From JADHMP01 sp964617385 (GTDB lineage: Bacteria > Bacteroidota > Bacteroidia > Flavobacteriales > Flavobacteriaceae): 5,649 nucleotides of DNA. A model generated the notes under the pieces. It searched no databases. It was not told the DNA's origin and saw only the letters and a program-made list of their open reading frames with translations. Numbering within the stretch: the stretch's first letter is position 1; every line of letters begins with the position of its first letter. The position numbers and the translations under genes were made by a program. The stretch spans positions 1 to 5,649 of the forward strand of contig CAZTYX010000106.1 in the NCBI GenBank assembly GCA_964617385.1, written 5' to 3'. Of the stretch, positions 1 through 5,649 are shown in pieces.

Positions 1-1
1 A

Positions 2-250
2 GCCACTAAAATTGATATCATCGAAGAAATTGAAACCGATTTCAAAAATGCCTATGTAGGCATCTTTCAACTCCCCCCTGAAGCCCGCTTTGGAGTATAT
101 ACGGCTTATAAATACTATACCGTATTATTGAAAAAACTAAAACGAATCCCCTCGGTACACATTACCAATGCAAGGGTTCGGGTTCCAAATTATCAAAAAA
201 TGGGTGTTTTGGCTCAATCATATATTAAATTTAGATTTAACCTATTATAA
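2..250 (+). CDS. crtB: Phytoene synthase, C-terminal part (partial, 5' end outside window)
   Basis: The frame opens at the window edge and runs 82 codons to TAA at 248-250, so only the C-terminus is visible. The family enzyme condenses two geranylgeranyl diphosphates to phytoene, the first committed step of C40 carotenoid synthesis, at the membrane surface. The visible part begins TKIDIIEEIETDF and continues with a segment around LPPEARFGVYTAYKYY, then a basic RVRVP stretch and a lysine near the end. This is the usual C-terminal pattern of the squalene/phytoene synthase family: a helix with LP..R.GV..A..YY, followed by R.R.P...K. The aspartate-rich catalytic motifs lie upstream of the window. 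The carotenoid hydroxylase gene starts only 3 nt after the stop, which supports CrtB over a squalene or dehydrosqualene synthase. Identification rests on the C-terminus plus context, so a related trans-prenyl synthase is a minor alternative. Confidence 0.88.
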   Translation, partial: ATKIDIIEEIETDFKNAYVGIFQLPPEARFGVYTAYKYYTVLLKKLKRIPSVHITNARVRVPNYQKMGVLAQSYIKFRFNLL

Positions 251-253
251 AAC

Positions 254-700
254 ATGCTTGTTTCCCTCTGGATCTTCGTTTTTTTAACCACTTTTTGCTT
301 TATGGAATTTATGGCTTGGTTTTCCCATAAATACATCATGCATGGATTTTTATGGAGCTTACACCGCGATCACCACAAAAAAGACCATACATCGTGGTTT
401 GAACGCAACGACTTGTTTTTTATCTTTTATGCCGTTATTAGCACCAGCTTTGTCATCTTATGGGGAGAAGGCTATTTATGGGCTGGCCTACCCATTGGCC
501 TGGGTATATTTGTTTACGGACTAACCTATTTTATTGTTCATGACATCTTTATCCACCAACGGTTTAAAATGTTTCGCAATATTGACAATCGCTATGCAAG
601 AGGCATTCGAAGAGCGCATAAAATTCACCACAAAAACATTCACAAGGAAAAAGGGGAATGTTTTGGTATGCTTTGGGTGCCGTTAAAGTATTTTAAATAA
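254..700 (+). CDS. crtZ: Beta-carotene hydroxylase CrtZ (fatty acid hydroxylase superfamily)
   Basis: This 148-aa integral membrane di-iron enzyme would add 3-hydroxyl groups to the beta-ionone rings of beta-carotene, giving cryptoxanthin and zeaxanthin. All four histidine motifs of the CrtZ family are intact: HX4H at residues 25-30 (HKYIMH), HX2HH at 37-41 (HRDHH), HX4H at 96-101 (HDIFIH) and HX2HH at 122-126 (HKIHH). Hydrophobic segments lie at about 4-23, 55-70 and 76-95, leaving the histidine clusters on one face. The length is close to that of short bacterial CrtZ proteins. The ATG at 254 follows the crtB stop by 3 nt and places the first membrane segment correctly; translational coupling with crtB is likely. 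No separate promoter is visible. The gene converges on the chaperone gene with a 1-nt gap. The substrate is inferred from the family and the crtB neighbour; a lycopene cyclase is not in the window. Confidence 0.93.
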   Translation: MLVSLWIFVFLTTFCFMEFMAWFSHKYIMHGFLWSLHRDHHKKDHTSWFERNDLFFIFYAVISTSFVILWGEGYLWAGLPIGLGIFVYGLTYFIVHDIFIHQRFKMFRNIDNRYARGIRRAHKIHHKNIHKEKGECFGMLWVPLKYFK

Positions 701-701
701 C

Positions 702-2102
702 TTAGTTTTTCAACCAATTGTTCTCAAAAGAGCAATATTTACTGTCTTTGTTGATGTAGACATAAGTGTCTTCAATTTTTTCTTGCATCCACTCGGTAAT
801 GGTTTTCAGCTGCTTTTCTTTTAAGGCTAATTCTTTAATTTTTGGGTAGTCTTTACTGTAATCGGCCACATGCTCATCAAATCGATTGCTAACCATTAAG
901 ATTTTATATTTAGACAATCCCGAGGGGTCTTCTTCCAAAAGGGGCGCTGAAATTTCTAAATCTTTGAGGTTGCGAATTTGGCTATATAACACCGGATCGA
1001 GGTTAGTGAGTTCAAATTTGGTATCCCCTGTGGCAGGATTTATTAAAACCCCTCCGTTAAATCGGGTTTCTTTTTCATCCGAAAATTGATAGGCGGCTTC
1101 CTTAAAAGTAATTTCTTCATCCATAATACGCACACGTAAACTGTCAAGCTTTTGTTTTGCTTCTTGCAATTGAGAGGGTTCAATTTTGGGTGTAAGCAAA
1201 ATATGACGTACATCAATTTCTTGACCTCTAATTTTATCCAATTGAATGATATGCCATCCAAAATCGGTTTTAAAAGGCTCTGAAATTTCACCCTCCTGCA
1301 AAGCAAAAGCAACATCTCTAAATTCTTTCACCATGCGTGGTTTTTTTCTGTGCAGCGTATATTTACCCCCATTGGCTCTTGAACCTGGGTCTTGGGAATA
1401 TAAAATAGCCTTGGAGGCAAAACTTAATCCTCGTTCCAATACATCTTCACGAAAAAGTTTTAATTGATTGATGATGCGCTCCCGTTCACTATCTGTCACT
1501 TCAGGCTCAACAACAATGTGTGATATTTCCAATTCTGTTCCAAAAACAGGACGTTCCATTGAAGGAATAGACTCAAAAAATTGACGAACTTCTTCTGGGG
1601 TTATTTCAACCTCTTCTACAATTTTGCCTTGCATCATGGCCGAAAGTTGTTGCACCTTATTGATTTCAAAAATCTCTTGACGCAAAGTGGCTTCATCATC
1701 TTTATTGTAATATTCTAATACTTTTTCGATGCTTCCTAGTTGCTGTGTAAAATTTTCAATTACTTGGTCCACTCTATTGTATATTTCTCCCTCATTGATT
1801 TCCAAACTATCTTGCACGGCATGATGGGCATAAAGCTTGTCTTCCATCAATTTCCCTAGCAGCTGACATCGTGTAATTTCTCGAGTAGAAAATCCTTGCG
1901 ACTCCATTTCAATAAGCATTTTATCGATGTCTGATTCCAAAATCACATAATCACCCACCACAGCCGTAACACCATCGATCTTAATGCGTGAAGGAGCACT
2001 TTGACGGCTTTGAGCCACTACTTGAGGGGCAAACAAAACAACACAGAGGAATCCTAAAACAGGAAGGCTAATAGGTTTCAAATTTTTTAGTTTGTATAGC
2101 AT
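702..2102 (-). CDS. surA: SurA-like periplasmic chaperone / parvulin peptidylprolyl isomerase
   Basis: From the ATG at 2102 this is a 466-aa exported protein. An upstream in-frame TTG at 2123 would add seven residues, but the ATG gives a better signal peptide. That peptide has a basic start (YKLKNLK), a hydrophobic core at about 11-26 and a probable cleavage site after VVA at residue 30. The SurA N-terminal chaperone domain spans about 40-180 and opens with DGVTAVVGDYVILESDID, the hallmark opening of SurA. A clear parvulin domain follows at about 190-292 (ISHIVV, ANGGKY, FGWHIIQL). A second, more diverged one spans about 296-405 (VRHILL, FNGGVL). SurA escorts unfolded outer-membrane proteins across the periplasm. 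The N-terminus overlaps the preceding lipoprotein gene by 35 nt, so the two are probably co-transcribed and coupled. The basic C-terminal tail after about 420 resembles the SurA C-terminal helix. Which parvulin domain is catalytically active cannot be read from the sequence. Confidence 0.92.
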   Translation of the reverse strand: MLYKLKNLKPISLPVLGFLCVVLFAPQVVAQSRQSAPSRIKIDGVTAVVGDYVILESDIDKMLIEMESQGFSTREITRCQLLGKLMEDKLYAHHAVQDSLEINEGEIYNRVDQVIENFTQQLGSIEKVLEYYNKDDEATLRQEIFEINKVQQLSAMMQGKIVEEVEITPEEVRQFFESIPSMERPVFGTELEISHIVVEPEVTDSERERIINQLKLFREDVLERGLSFASKAILYSQDPGSRANGGKYTLHRKKPRMVKEFRDVAFALQEGEISEPFKTDFGWHIIQLDKIRGQEIDVRHILLTPKIEPSQLQEAKQKLDSLRVRIMDEEITFKEAAYQFSDEKETRFNGGVLINPATGDTKFELTNLDPVLYSQIRNLKDLEISAPLLEEDPSGLSKYKILMVSNRFDEHVADYSKDYPKIKELALKEKQLKTITEWMQEKIEDTYVYINKDSKYCSFENNWLKN

Positions 2103-2985
2103 CTTGTAATAAATCTTTTTCAAACGCTTTTATAAAATTTTGTTTTCGTTGGTTTATAATGAGACTTCTAATGGTAACTCGCGCCTCATCCAATGGTGCA
2201 ATGTCACCACTGTTTTTATAATCCAAAAAGCGAAACAAATATACGTCTAAAGCCACTTCAACTTCAAAATTTACCTCCTTTTTTAAATATAATTTAAGAT
2301 TTTCATCGTTTAAAAAAGGAAGGTTTTCTTGAAGTTCGCTTTGATTAATCCACAAACTGTCTTTATAAGCGGCACGTGTAAACTGGAAAGAGAGAGAATC
2401 TAAAAACTGAAGGTCTTCTTCTGTGAAAGTGTTGAAACTTTTACGAATGGTCTGCAATTGAACATTATTGATAGGCACAACCAAATATTGAAGTTGATAA
2501 AGCGGCTTGTTCAATACAAAAAGATTTTTCTTCAATTCATAAACCGAATCAATACTTTGTTCATGAATAAGAGTATCCAAACCAGAAGATACGATTCGTT
2601 CTTTGTAAGTGGCATTGTATAAATCGTATTCATATGAATGAATTAATTTCTTTAAATGAGCATTATCTGCTTCAGATAAATTAAAAATAGCTTGTTGATA
2701 GAGAATCCTTGTTTTTGCCCAGTTGGTTATATAACTCTTAGCCTTTTGAATACTGTCTACTGTTGAATTGTATGTTCCCATTGCAGCAGCTAATTCTGAA
2801 CGATACAAATACTGATCGCCAACTCGCGCCACCACATCTTCTTGCACACTCAATGAATCACAACTTAATTGACCAAACAAAAAAGCAATGGTCAAAAAGC
2901 CAATAACAAGAGTTCGCCTTGCTATGGATTGCCAAGTTATTAACAAATCAAATATTCGTTTGATAAGTATGTTATGTATCTGCAT
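2068..2985 (-). CDS. SurA-N-like envelope lipoprotein, putative peptidylprolyl isomerase-related chaperone
   Basis: This 305-aa protein starts at ATG 2985. The hydrophobic segment at about 26-38 is followed by GQLSC, with Cys42 a plausible lipidation site, although Gln at -3 is not a classical lipobox residue. The 25-residue stretch before the core is long; an in-frame TTG at 2946 (residue 14) would give a more typical signal peptide and cannot be excluded. Just after the cysteine, DVVARVGDQYLYRSEL matches the opening of the SurA N-terminal domain and parallels TAVVGDYVILESDI in the downstream gene. The middle is mostly helical and charged, as in SurA-type chaperone cores. The segment around LYQLQYLVVP (about 161-170) recalls the first strand of a parvulin domain, but no GG and no FGWH-like motif follows, so isomerase activity is doubtful. 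It is the first gene of the operon with the SurA homologue and probably acts with it at the periplasmic membrane face. Its exact role is not known to me. Confidence 0.75.
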   Translation of the reverse strand: MQIHNILIKRIFDLLITWQSIARRTLVIGFLTIAFLFGQLSCDSLSVQEDVVARVGDQYLYRSELAAAMGTYNSTVDSIQKAKSYITNWAKTRILYQQAIFNLSEADNAHLKKLIHSYEYDLYNATYKERIVSSGLDTLIHEQSIDSVYELKKNLFVLNKPLYQLQYLVVPINNVQLQTIRKSFNTFTEEDLQFLDSLSFQFTRAAYKDSLWINQSELQENLPFLNDENLKLYLKKEVNFEVEVALDVYLFRFLDYKNSGDIAPLDEARVTIRSLIINQRKQNFIKAFEKDLLQDAIQTKKFETY

Positions 2986-3002
2986 TACAAATAATTAAAT
3001 TT

Positions 3003-3019
3003 TAATAACATTGTTAATA
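3003..3019. repeat. Imperfect palindrome in the divergent intergenic region
   Basis: The sequence reads TAATAACATTGTTAATA, with TAACA and TGTTA as exact arms around a single central T at 3011. Further matched outer bases flank one mismatched pair. The palindrome covers the TTG at 3011-3013 that serves as the candidate -33 element of the plus-strand promoter. An operator is possible, but the region is so AT-rich that chance palindromes are common. Confidence 0.3.
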
Positions 3020-3041
3020 TTTAAATTATTTTGTATTTTTG
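3011..3041 (+). promoter_or_regulatory. Bacteroidota-type promoter for the small T9SS-domain gene
   Basis: TATTTTTG at 3034-3041 matches the Bacteroidota -7 consensus TAnnTTTG exactly. TTG at 3011-3013 sits 20 nt upstream, inside the spacing described for the -33 element in flavobacteria. Transcription would begin near 3045-3048, leaving a leader of about 10 nt before the TTG start codon at 3056. The promoter lies inside the longer reading frame that opens at 3011, which is an argument against 3011 as the translation start. Confidence 0.6.
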
Positions 3042-3055
3042 ATAAAAATAATTGT

Positions 3056-3379
3056 TTGAAGCATTTCCTTTTATTTTTTCTCACTTTACTTCTTTTTAAC
3101 CTTCCCATAGAAGGTCAGGCTAAACTCCCCCCTAACACAACCCCTTTTTCACAACCCGATTTTCGACTATACTTAGAAGCTGGAAGCTTGCATATTAAAG
3201 GTATGGAAGGCAATGGAACCATTCAAATATACTCAATCATTGGAAATCTAATCCACCTTTTTGAAGTGCGAGATTTCAAAAATTTTGAAATGCCTGTAGA
3301 TCTTGAAAACAAGCAGATGTATATCATTCGTATAGAAACCAAAGATTTCAAGAAAACGGTAAAAATTGTTAACTCTTAA
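3056..3379 (+). CDS. Small secreted protein consisting almost only of a T9SS type A-like sorting domain
   Basis: I choose TTG at 3056 as start, giving 107 aa. The frame is open from 3011, but the first 15 codons cover the promoter, and there is no ATG before residue 50. From 3056 the N-terminus is a textbook Sec signal peptide: Lys2, a hydrophobic core at 4-17 and a likely cleavage after EGQA at 22. A short Pro/Thr-rich linker (about 23-35) leads into about 72 residues with the alternating strand pattern of a T9SS type A C-terminal domain: SLHIKG, then IQIYSIIGNLIHLFEV (about 56-71), then MYIIRIETKDFKKTVKIV at the end. In that family the pattern is L.I......v.iy...G..v, then Y.v.i......kk.v.v. 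The usual Gly before the Tyr-rich strand is replaced (NKQMYI). Normally this domain follows a large cargo; here no cargo is present. It could be a small surface or signalling protein, or a remnant. It converges on guaB with a 2-nt gap. Confidence 0.7.
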   Translation: MKHFLLFFLTLLLFNLPIEGQAKLPPNTTPFSQPDFRLYLEAGSLHIKGMEGNGTIQIYSIIGNLIHLFEVRDFKNFEMPVDLENKQMYIIRIETKDFKKTVKIVNS

Positions 3380-3381
3380 AA

Positions 3382-4845
3382 TTAGCGGCTGTAATTTGGC
3401 GCTTCTTTAATGATACTTACTGTATGTGGGTGGCTTTCTTTAAGTCCAGCAGATGTAATACTCACAAAACGACCTGTTTTTTGTAGTGACTGAATATCTT
3501 TTGCGCCACAATAGCCCATTCCTGCTCGTAAACCGCCAATAAATTGGTGGACACTTTCTTCTAAATTTCCTTTATAAGGAACCCGCCCCACTATACCTTC
3601 TGGCACTAATTTGCTAATATCGGCCTCAACATCTTGAAAATAACGGTCTTTACTTCCACTTCGCATGGCTTCTACAGATCCCATGCCGCGATACGTTTTG
3701 TATTTTCTTCCTTCATAGATAATGGTTTCTCCAGGGGATTCTTTTGTGCCCGCCAAAAGGGATCCTAACATCACTGCATCGGCTCCTGCGGCAATAGCTT
3801 TAGGAATATCACCTGTATATTTTATCCCTCCATCAGCAATAATCGGCACTTCATTTTGAACTGCTTTACTAACTTCTATGAGTGCAGAAAGCTGTGGAAA
3901 CCCCACCCCGGCAATGATACGGGTAGTACAGATCGATCCTGGGCCTATACCAACCTTTATCGCATCCACGCCAAGATCTAATAAATATTTAGCCGCTTGA
4001 GCTGTGGCAATATTGCCTACAATTATATCTAAATCTGGAAAACCTTTGCGGATTTCTTTAAACACTCCTGCCACACCTTTAGAATGACCATGAGCAGTAT
4101 CGATCACCACAGCATCAACACCGGATTCGTGTAAGCGCTCAACGCGGGCATAGGCATCAGCTGTTACACCAATAGCCGCTGCTACACAAAGTCTTCCAAA
4201 TTGATCTTTGTTAGCGTTAGGCTTTTTGGAATGTTTTGATATATCTCTAAATGTGATCAATCCCACCAAAACATTGTCTTTGTTCACTACAGGTAACTTT
4301 TCGATTTTATGTTTTTGAAGAATTGCTTCGGCATCTTGTAAGGAAGTGCCTTCTTCTACTGTAATTAAATTTTTGGCTGTCATCACGGCTTTTATGGACC
4401 GATCGTCTTTATGTTCAAAACGCAAATCCCGATTGGTCACAATACCCACTAGCTTTTTTTGTTCATCCACAATAGGAATACCGCCAATTTTATATTGGTT
4501 CATATTTTGTTCAGCTTCTCTAATGGTGGCCGTGTTTGGTAAGGTAACAGGGTCTAGAATCATACCCGATTCAGAGCGCTTAACCATTCGAACCTCATCG
4601 GCTTGGGCCTCAATGGTCATGTTTTTATGGATCACACCAATTCCGCCCTCACGAGCAATGGCAATGGCCATTTTACTTTCTGTGACGGTATCCATGGCGG
4701 CCGAAATGATGGGTGTGTTTAATCCAATGTTTCGACTGAATTTAGATCGTATGTCAACTTCGCGAGGCAATACCTCTGAATAGTCAGGGATTAAAAGGAC
4801 GTCTTCGTAGGTGAGGCCTTGACCGAAAAATTTTGTGGAATCCAT
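3382..4845 (-). CDS. guaB: IMP dehydrogenase
   Basis: This complete 487-aa protein has the usual bacterial GuaB length. It oxidises IMP to XMP with NAD, the committed and rate-setting step of guanine nucleotide synthesis in the cytoplasm. The N-terminus (LTYEDVLLIPDYSEVLP) is the family start and the barrel continues with ISAAMDTVTE at 48-56. Two CBS domains (about 96-152 and 156-212) interrupt the barrel, with repeated GIVTNRD and GLITFRD endings; in the family they bind adenine or guanine nucleotides and tune activity. VIDTAHGHS (247-255) is the NAD-side loop. The catalytic loop GPGSICTTR places the nucleophile at Cys306. IIADGGI (335-341) binds the IMP phosphate, and Arg401-Tyr402 form the mobile flap that activates water. 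The start ATG at 4845 fits the family N-terminus. It is preceded by its own TAnnTTTG element and a dyad, so it is probably transcribed separately from the lyase gene upstream. Confidence 0.99.
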   Translation of the reverse strand: MDSTKFFGQGLTYEDVLLIPDYSEVLPREVDIRSKFSRNIGLNTPIISAAMDTVTESKMAIAIAREGGIGVIHKNMTIEAQADEVRMVKRSESGMILDPVTLPNTATIREAEQNMNQYKIGGIPIVDEQKKLVGIVTNRDLRFEHKDDRSIKAVMTAKNLITVEEGTSLQDAEAILQKHKIEKLPVVNKDNVLVGLITFRDISKHSKKPNANKDQFGRLCVAAAIGVTADAYARVERLHESGVDAVVIDTAHGHSKGVAGVFKEIRKGFPDLDIIVGNIATAQAAKYLLDLGVDAIKVGIGPGSICTTRIIAGVGFPQLSALIEVSKAVQNEVPIIADGGIKYTGDIPKAIAAGADAVMLGSLLAGTKESPGETIIYEGRKYKTYRGMGSVEAMRSGSKDRYFQDVEADISKLVPEGIVGRVPYKGNLEESVHQFIGGLRAGMGYCGAKDIQSLQKTGRFVSITSAGLKESHPHTVSIIKEAPNYSR

Positions 4846-4846
4846 G

Positions 4847-4877
4847 TTGCAATCAATTAGAGATTAATTGCATGCAA
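4847..4877. repeat. Near-perfect inverted repeat over the guaB leader (candidate operator or 5' hairpin)
   Basis: The left arm TTGCAATCAATTA (4847-4859) and the right arm TAATTGCATGCAA (4865-4877) pair at 11 of 13 positions, with the two mismatches adjacent, around the 5-nt centre GAGAT. The right arm also contains the perfect 10-bp palindrome TTGCATGCAA (4868-4877). One end lies 1 nt from the guaB ATG and the other overlaps the -7 element. If transcription starts near 4869-4871, only part of the dyad is in the mRNA, so a DNA operator is more natural than an RNA hairpin. The binding protein is unknown. Confidence 0.5.
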
Positions 4878-4882
4878 ATATA
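4875..4882 (-). promoter_or_regulatory. Candidate -7 element of the guaB promoter
   Basis: On the minus strand this reads TATATTTG, an exact match to the Bacteroidota consensus TAnnTTTG. It would place the transcription start near 4869-4871, about 25 nt before the guaB ATG. No TTG or TTTG lies at the usual 17-23 nt spacing upstream (the nearest TTTG is 31 nt away), so the -33 box is weak or absent. Confidence 0.5.
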
Positions 4883-4975
4883 AGAAGAAAAACAGCGCAT
4901 TGTCTTTTATGCCCAAATAATCGCACTGAAGTTGCTAAAAAATAAGTCCTTTGAAAAAAATAACAACATAAAGAG

Positions 4976-4991
4976 CTTTTCTTATGAAAAG
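4976..4991 (-). terminator. Weak hairpin at the end of the HMG-CoA lyase gene
   Basis: On the minus strand CTTTTC and GAAAAG form an exact 6-bp stem around the 4-nt loop ATAA, spanning the stop codon. A run of seven T residues follows at 4960-4954, about 15 nt further on rather than directly after the stem. The stem has only two G-C pairs, so termination here would be inefficient. It is the only terminator-like structure between this gene and guaB. Confidence 0.25.
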
Positions 4992-5649
4992 ATTTTATGG
5001 GAAAAATTATAGGCCGACTCAAAAGCTAAGGGAGCACATGTAAATTCACATTGCTGAGCCGTGAGATAGGAAATAAGCCGTTCGGTGGGCATATTTCCAA
5101 TCATCTCATTTTGTGCCATGGGACAACCACCACGCCCTTTAATAGTGCCATCAAATCGTCTGCATCCTGACAAATAGGCCGCATTCACTTTTTCAAACCA
5201 AGTGTCTTGGGTAGTATGAAAATGAGCACCAAATTCAACATGTTCATAAGAAGGATTTAATTGTTTAAAAAGAGCTTTAATGTCACCTGCCTGCGCCTTC
5301 CCTACTGTATCAGAAAGCGAAATGATTTTGATCCCTAATGCATTTAGGGTGGCTACCCATTCTTCAATTATAGCCGGACTCCATGGATCCCCGTAGGGAT
5401 TGCCAAAGCCCATAGAGAGATAAACCACCACTTGTTTTTGATGCTTTTCGGCTATTGCAATAATTTTTTGAAGAACAACTAAAGATTCTGCTATCGTTTT
5501 GTTTGTGTTCCTCATTTGAAAATTTTCTGAAACTGAAAATGGATACCCCAAATAAGTGATTTTTTCAAAAGCACTGGCCTCTTCTGCACCCCGTTGATTG
5601 GCAACAATTGCCAAGAGTTTGGTTTGAGTATCGCTAAGATCCAACTGCT
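4982..5649 (-). CDS. Hydroxymethylglutaryl-CoA lyase (partial, 5' end outside window)
   Basis: The frame is open through the right edge of the window and ends at TAA 4982-4984; 221 residues are visible. An in-frame TTG at 5644 is not taken as the start because the reading frame and the family fold continue upstream. The family cleaves HMG-CoA to acetoacetate and acetyl-CoA, the last step of leucine breakdown, in a TIM barrel with a divalent metal. Numbering from the first complete codon, SMGFGNPYGDPW (78-89) and SLSDTVGK (110-117) are barrel strands. GAHFHTT holds the metal ligands His142 and His144. GRGGCPMA carries the catalytic Cys175, and GN at 184-185 supplies the conserved metal-side Asn. 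The N-terminal Arg-Asp pair of the active site lies outside the window. GGCP with the H-F-H motif separates it from isopropylmalate and homocitrate synthases of the same superfamily. The gene lies 136 nt upstream of guaB on the same strand, with no evident functional link. Confidence 0.92.
   Translation of the reverse strand, partial: QLDLSDTQTKLLAIVANQRGAEEASAFEKITYLGYPFSVSENFQMRNTNKTIAESLVVLQKIIAIAEKHQKQVVVYLSMGFGNPYGDPWSPAIIEEWVATLNALGIKIISLSDTVGKAQAGDIKALFKQLNPSYEHVEFGAHFHTTQDTWFEKVNAAYLSGCRRFDGTIKGRGGCPMAQNEMIGNMPTERLISYLTAQQCEFTCAPLAFESAYNFSHKIFS

Noticed and set aside
686..710. AT-rich hairpin (AAGTATTT with AAATAaCTT) followed by TTTTT, as a crtZ terminator
   Set aside because: The stem needs a bulge, has a loop of about one base if fully paired, and contains only one or two G-C pairs; it is too weak to call.
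1043..1315. Open frame of 90 codons on the minus strand inside the SurA homologue
   Set aside because: It lies wholly inside a well-supported gene in another frame, has no domain pattern and no plausible start context.
3011..3055. Fifteen extra N-terminal codons for the T9SS-domain protein from TTG at 3011
   Set aside because: The stretch overlaps both promoter elements and would place charged and polar residues ahead of an otherwise ideal signal peptide.
3379..3397. AAATTA / TAATTT inverted repeat at the junction of the T9SS-domain gene and guaB, as a bidirectional terminator
   Set aside because: The 6-bp stem consists only of A-T pairs and no T-run follows on either strand; a chance match in AT-rich DNA.
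4346..4783. Open frame of 145 codons on the plus strand opposite guaB
   Set aside because: It is antisense to a highly conserved enzyme gene, and its Ser/Met-rich composition is what the reverse complement of guaB codons would give.
4846..4981. Purine riboswitch upstream of guaB
   Set aside because: The predicted leader is only about 25 nt, too short for a purine aptamer, and no three-way-junction pattern is visible further upstream.
1..5649. Mobile element, phage, defence or CRISPR content
   Set aside because: No direct repeats, transposase, integrase or repeat-spacer pattern is visible; all genes belong to core or pigment functions with similar base composition.

Overview
The window looks like chromosomal DNA from a Bacteroidota bacterium, most likely a pigmented, Flavobacteriia-like lineage. 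The DNA is AT-rich, and no start codon has an obvious Shine-Dalgarno sequence. Two intergenic regions carry TAnnTTTG, the -7 element of Bacteroidota sigma factor promoters. One gene encodes what appears to be a type IX secretion (T9SS) C-terminal sorting domain, a feature restricted to this phylum. The carotenoid pair crtB-crtZ and a SurA chaperone next to a related lipoprotein also fit. Genus cannot be read from this sequence.

Layout: (1) Positions 2-700, plus strand: the 3' end of phytoene synthase (crtB), then beta-carotene hydroxylase (crtZ) after a 3-nt gap. This is the downstream end of a carotenoid operon that makes zeaxanthin-type pigment. (2) Positions 702-2985, minus strand: a two-gene operon for envelope biogenesis. 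A 305-aa SurA-N-like lipoprotein comes first. It overlaps by 35 nt a 466-aa SurA-type periplasmic chaperone with two parvulin domains. (3) Positions 2986-3055: a very AT-rich divergent intergenic region with a consensus-type promoter for the plus-strand gene. (4) Positions 3056-3379, plus strand: a tiny secreted protein of about 107 aa that is little more than a signal peptide plus a T9SS type A-like sorting domain. (5) Positions 3382-4845, minus strand: guaB, IMP dehydrogenase, complete and with all catalytic elements. (6) Positions 4846-4981: intergenic, with a TAnnTTTG element and a 13-bp-arm inverted repeat that occupies the guaB leader and start region. (7) Positions 4982-5649, minus strand: the 3' part of a hydroxymethylglutaryl-CoA lyase gene, cut by the window edge.

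The genes serve separate processes: pigment synthesis, outer-membrane protein folding, GMP synthesis and leucine/HMG-CoA catabolism. The envelope chaperone operon and the small T9SS-domain protein share a divergent intergenic region and both concern proteins that cross the periplasm, which is suggestive but not proof of a link. The two convergent gene pairs are packed with 1-nt and 2-nt gaps. No stretch over 300 bases lacks a gene. I see no tRNA, rRNA, CRISPR array, insertion sequence or phage gene. The most unusual features are the nearly cargo-free T9SS domain protein and the dyad at the guaB start; the rest looks like ordinary core chromosome.
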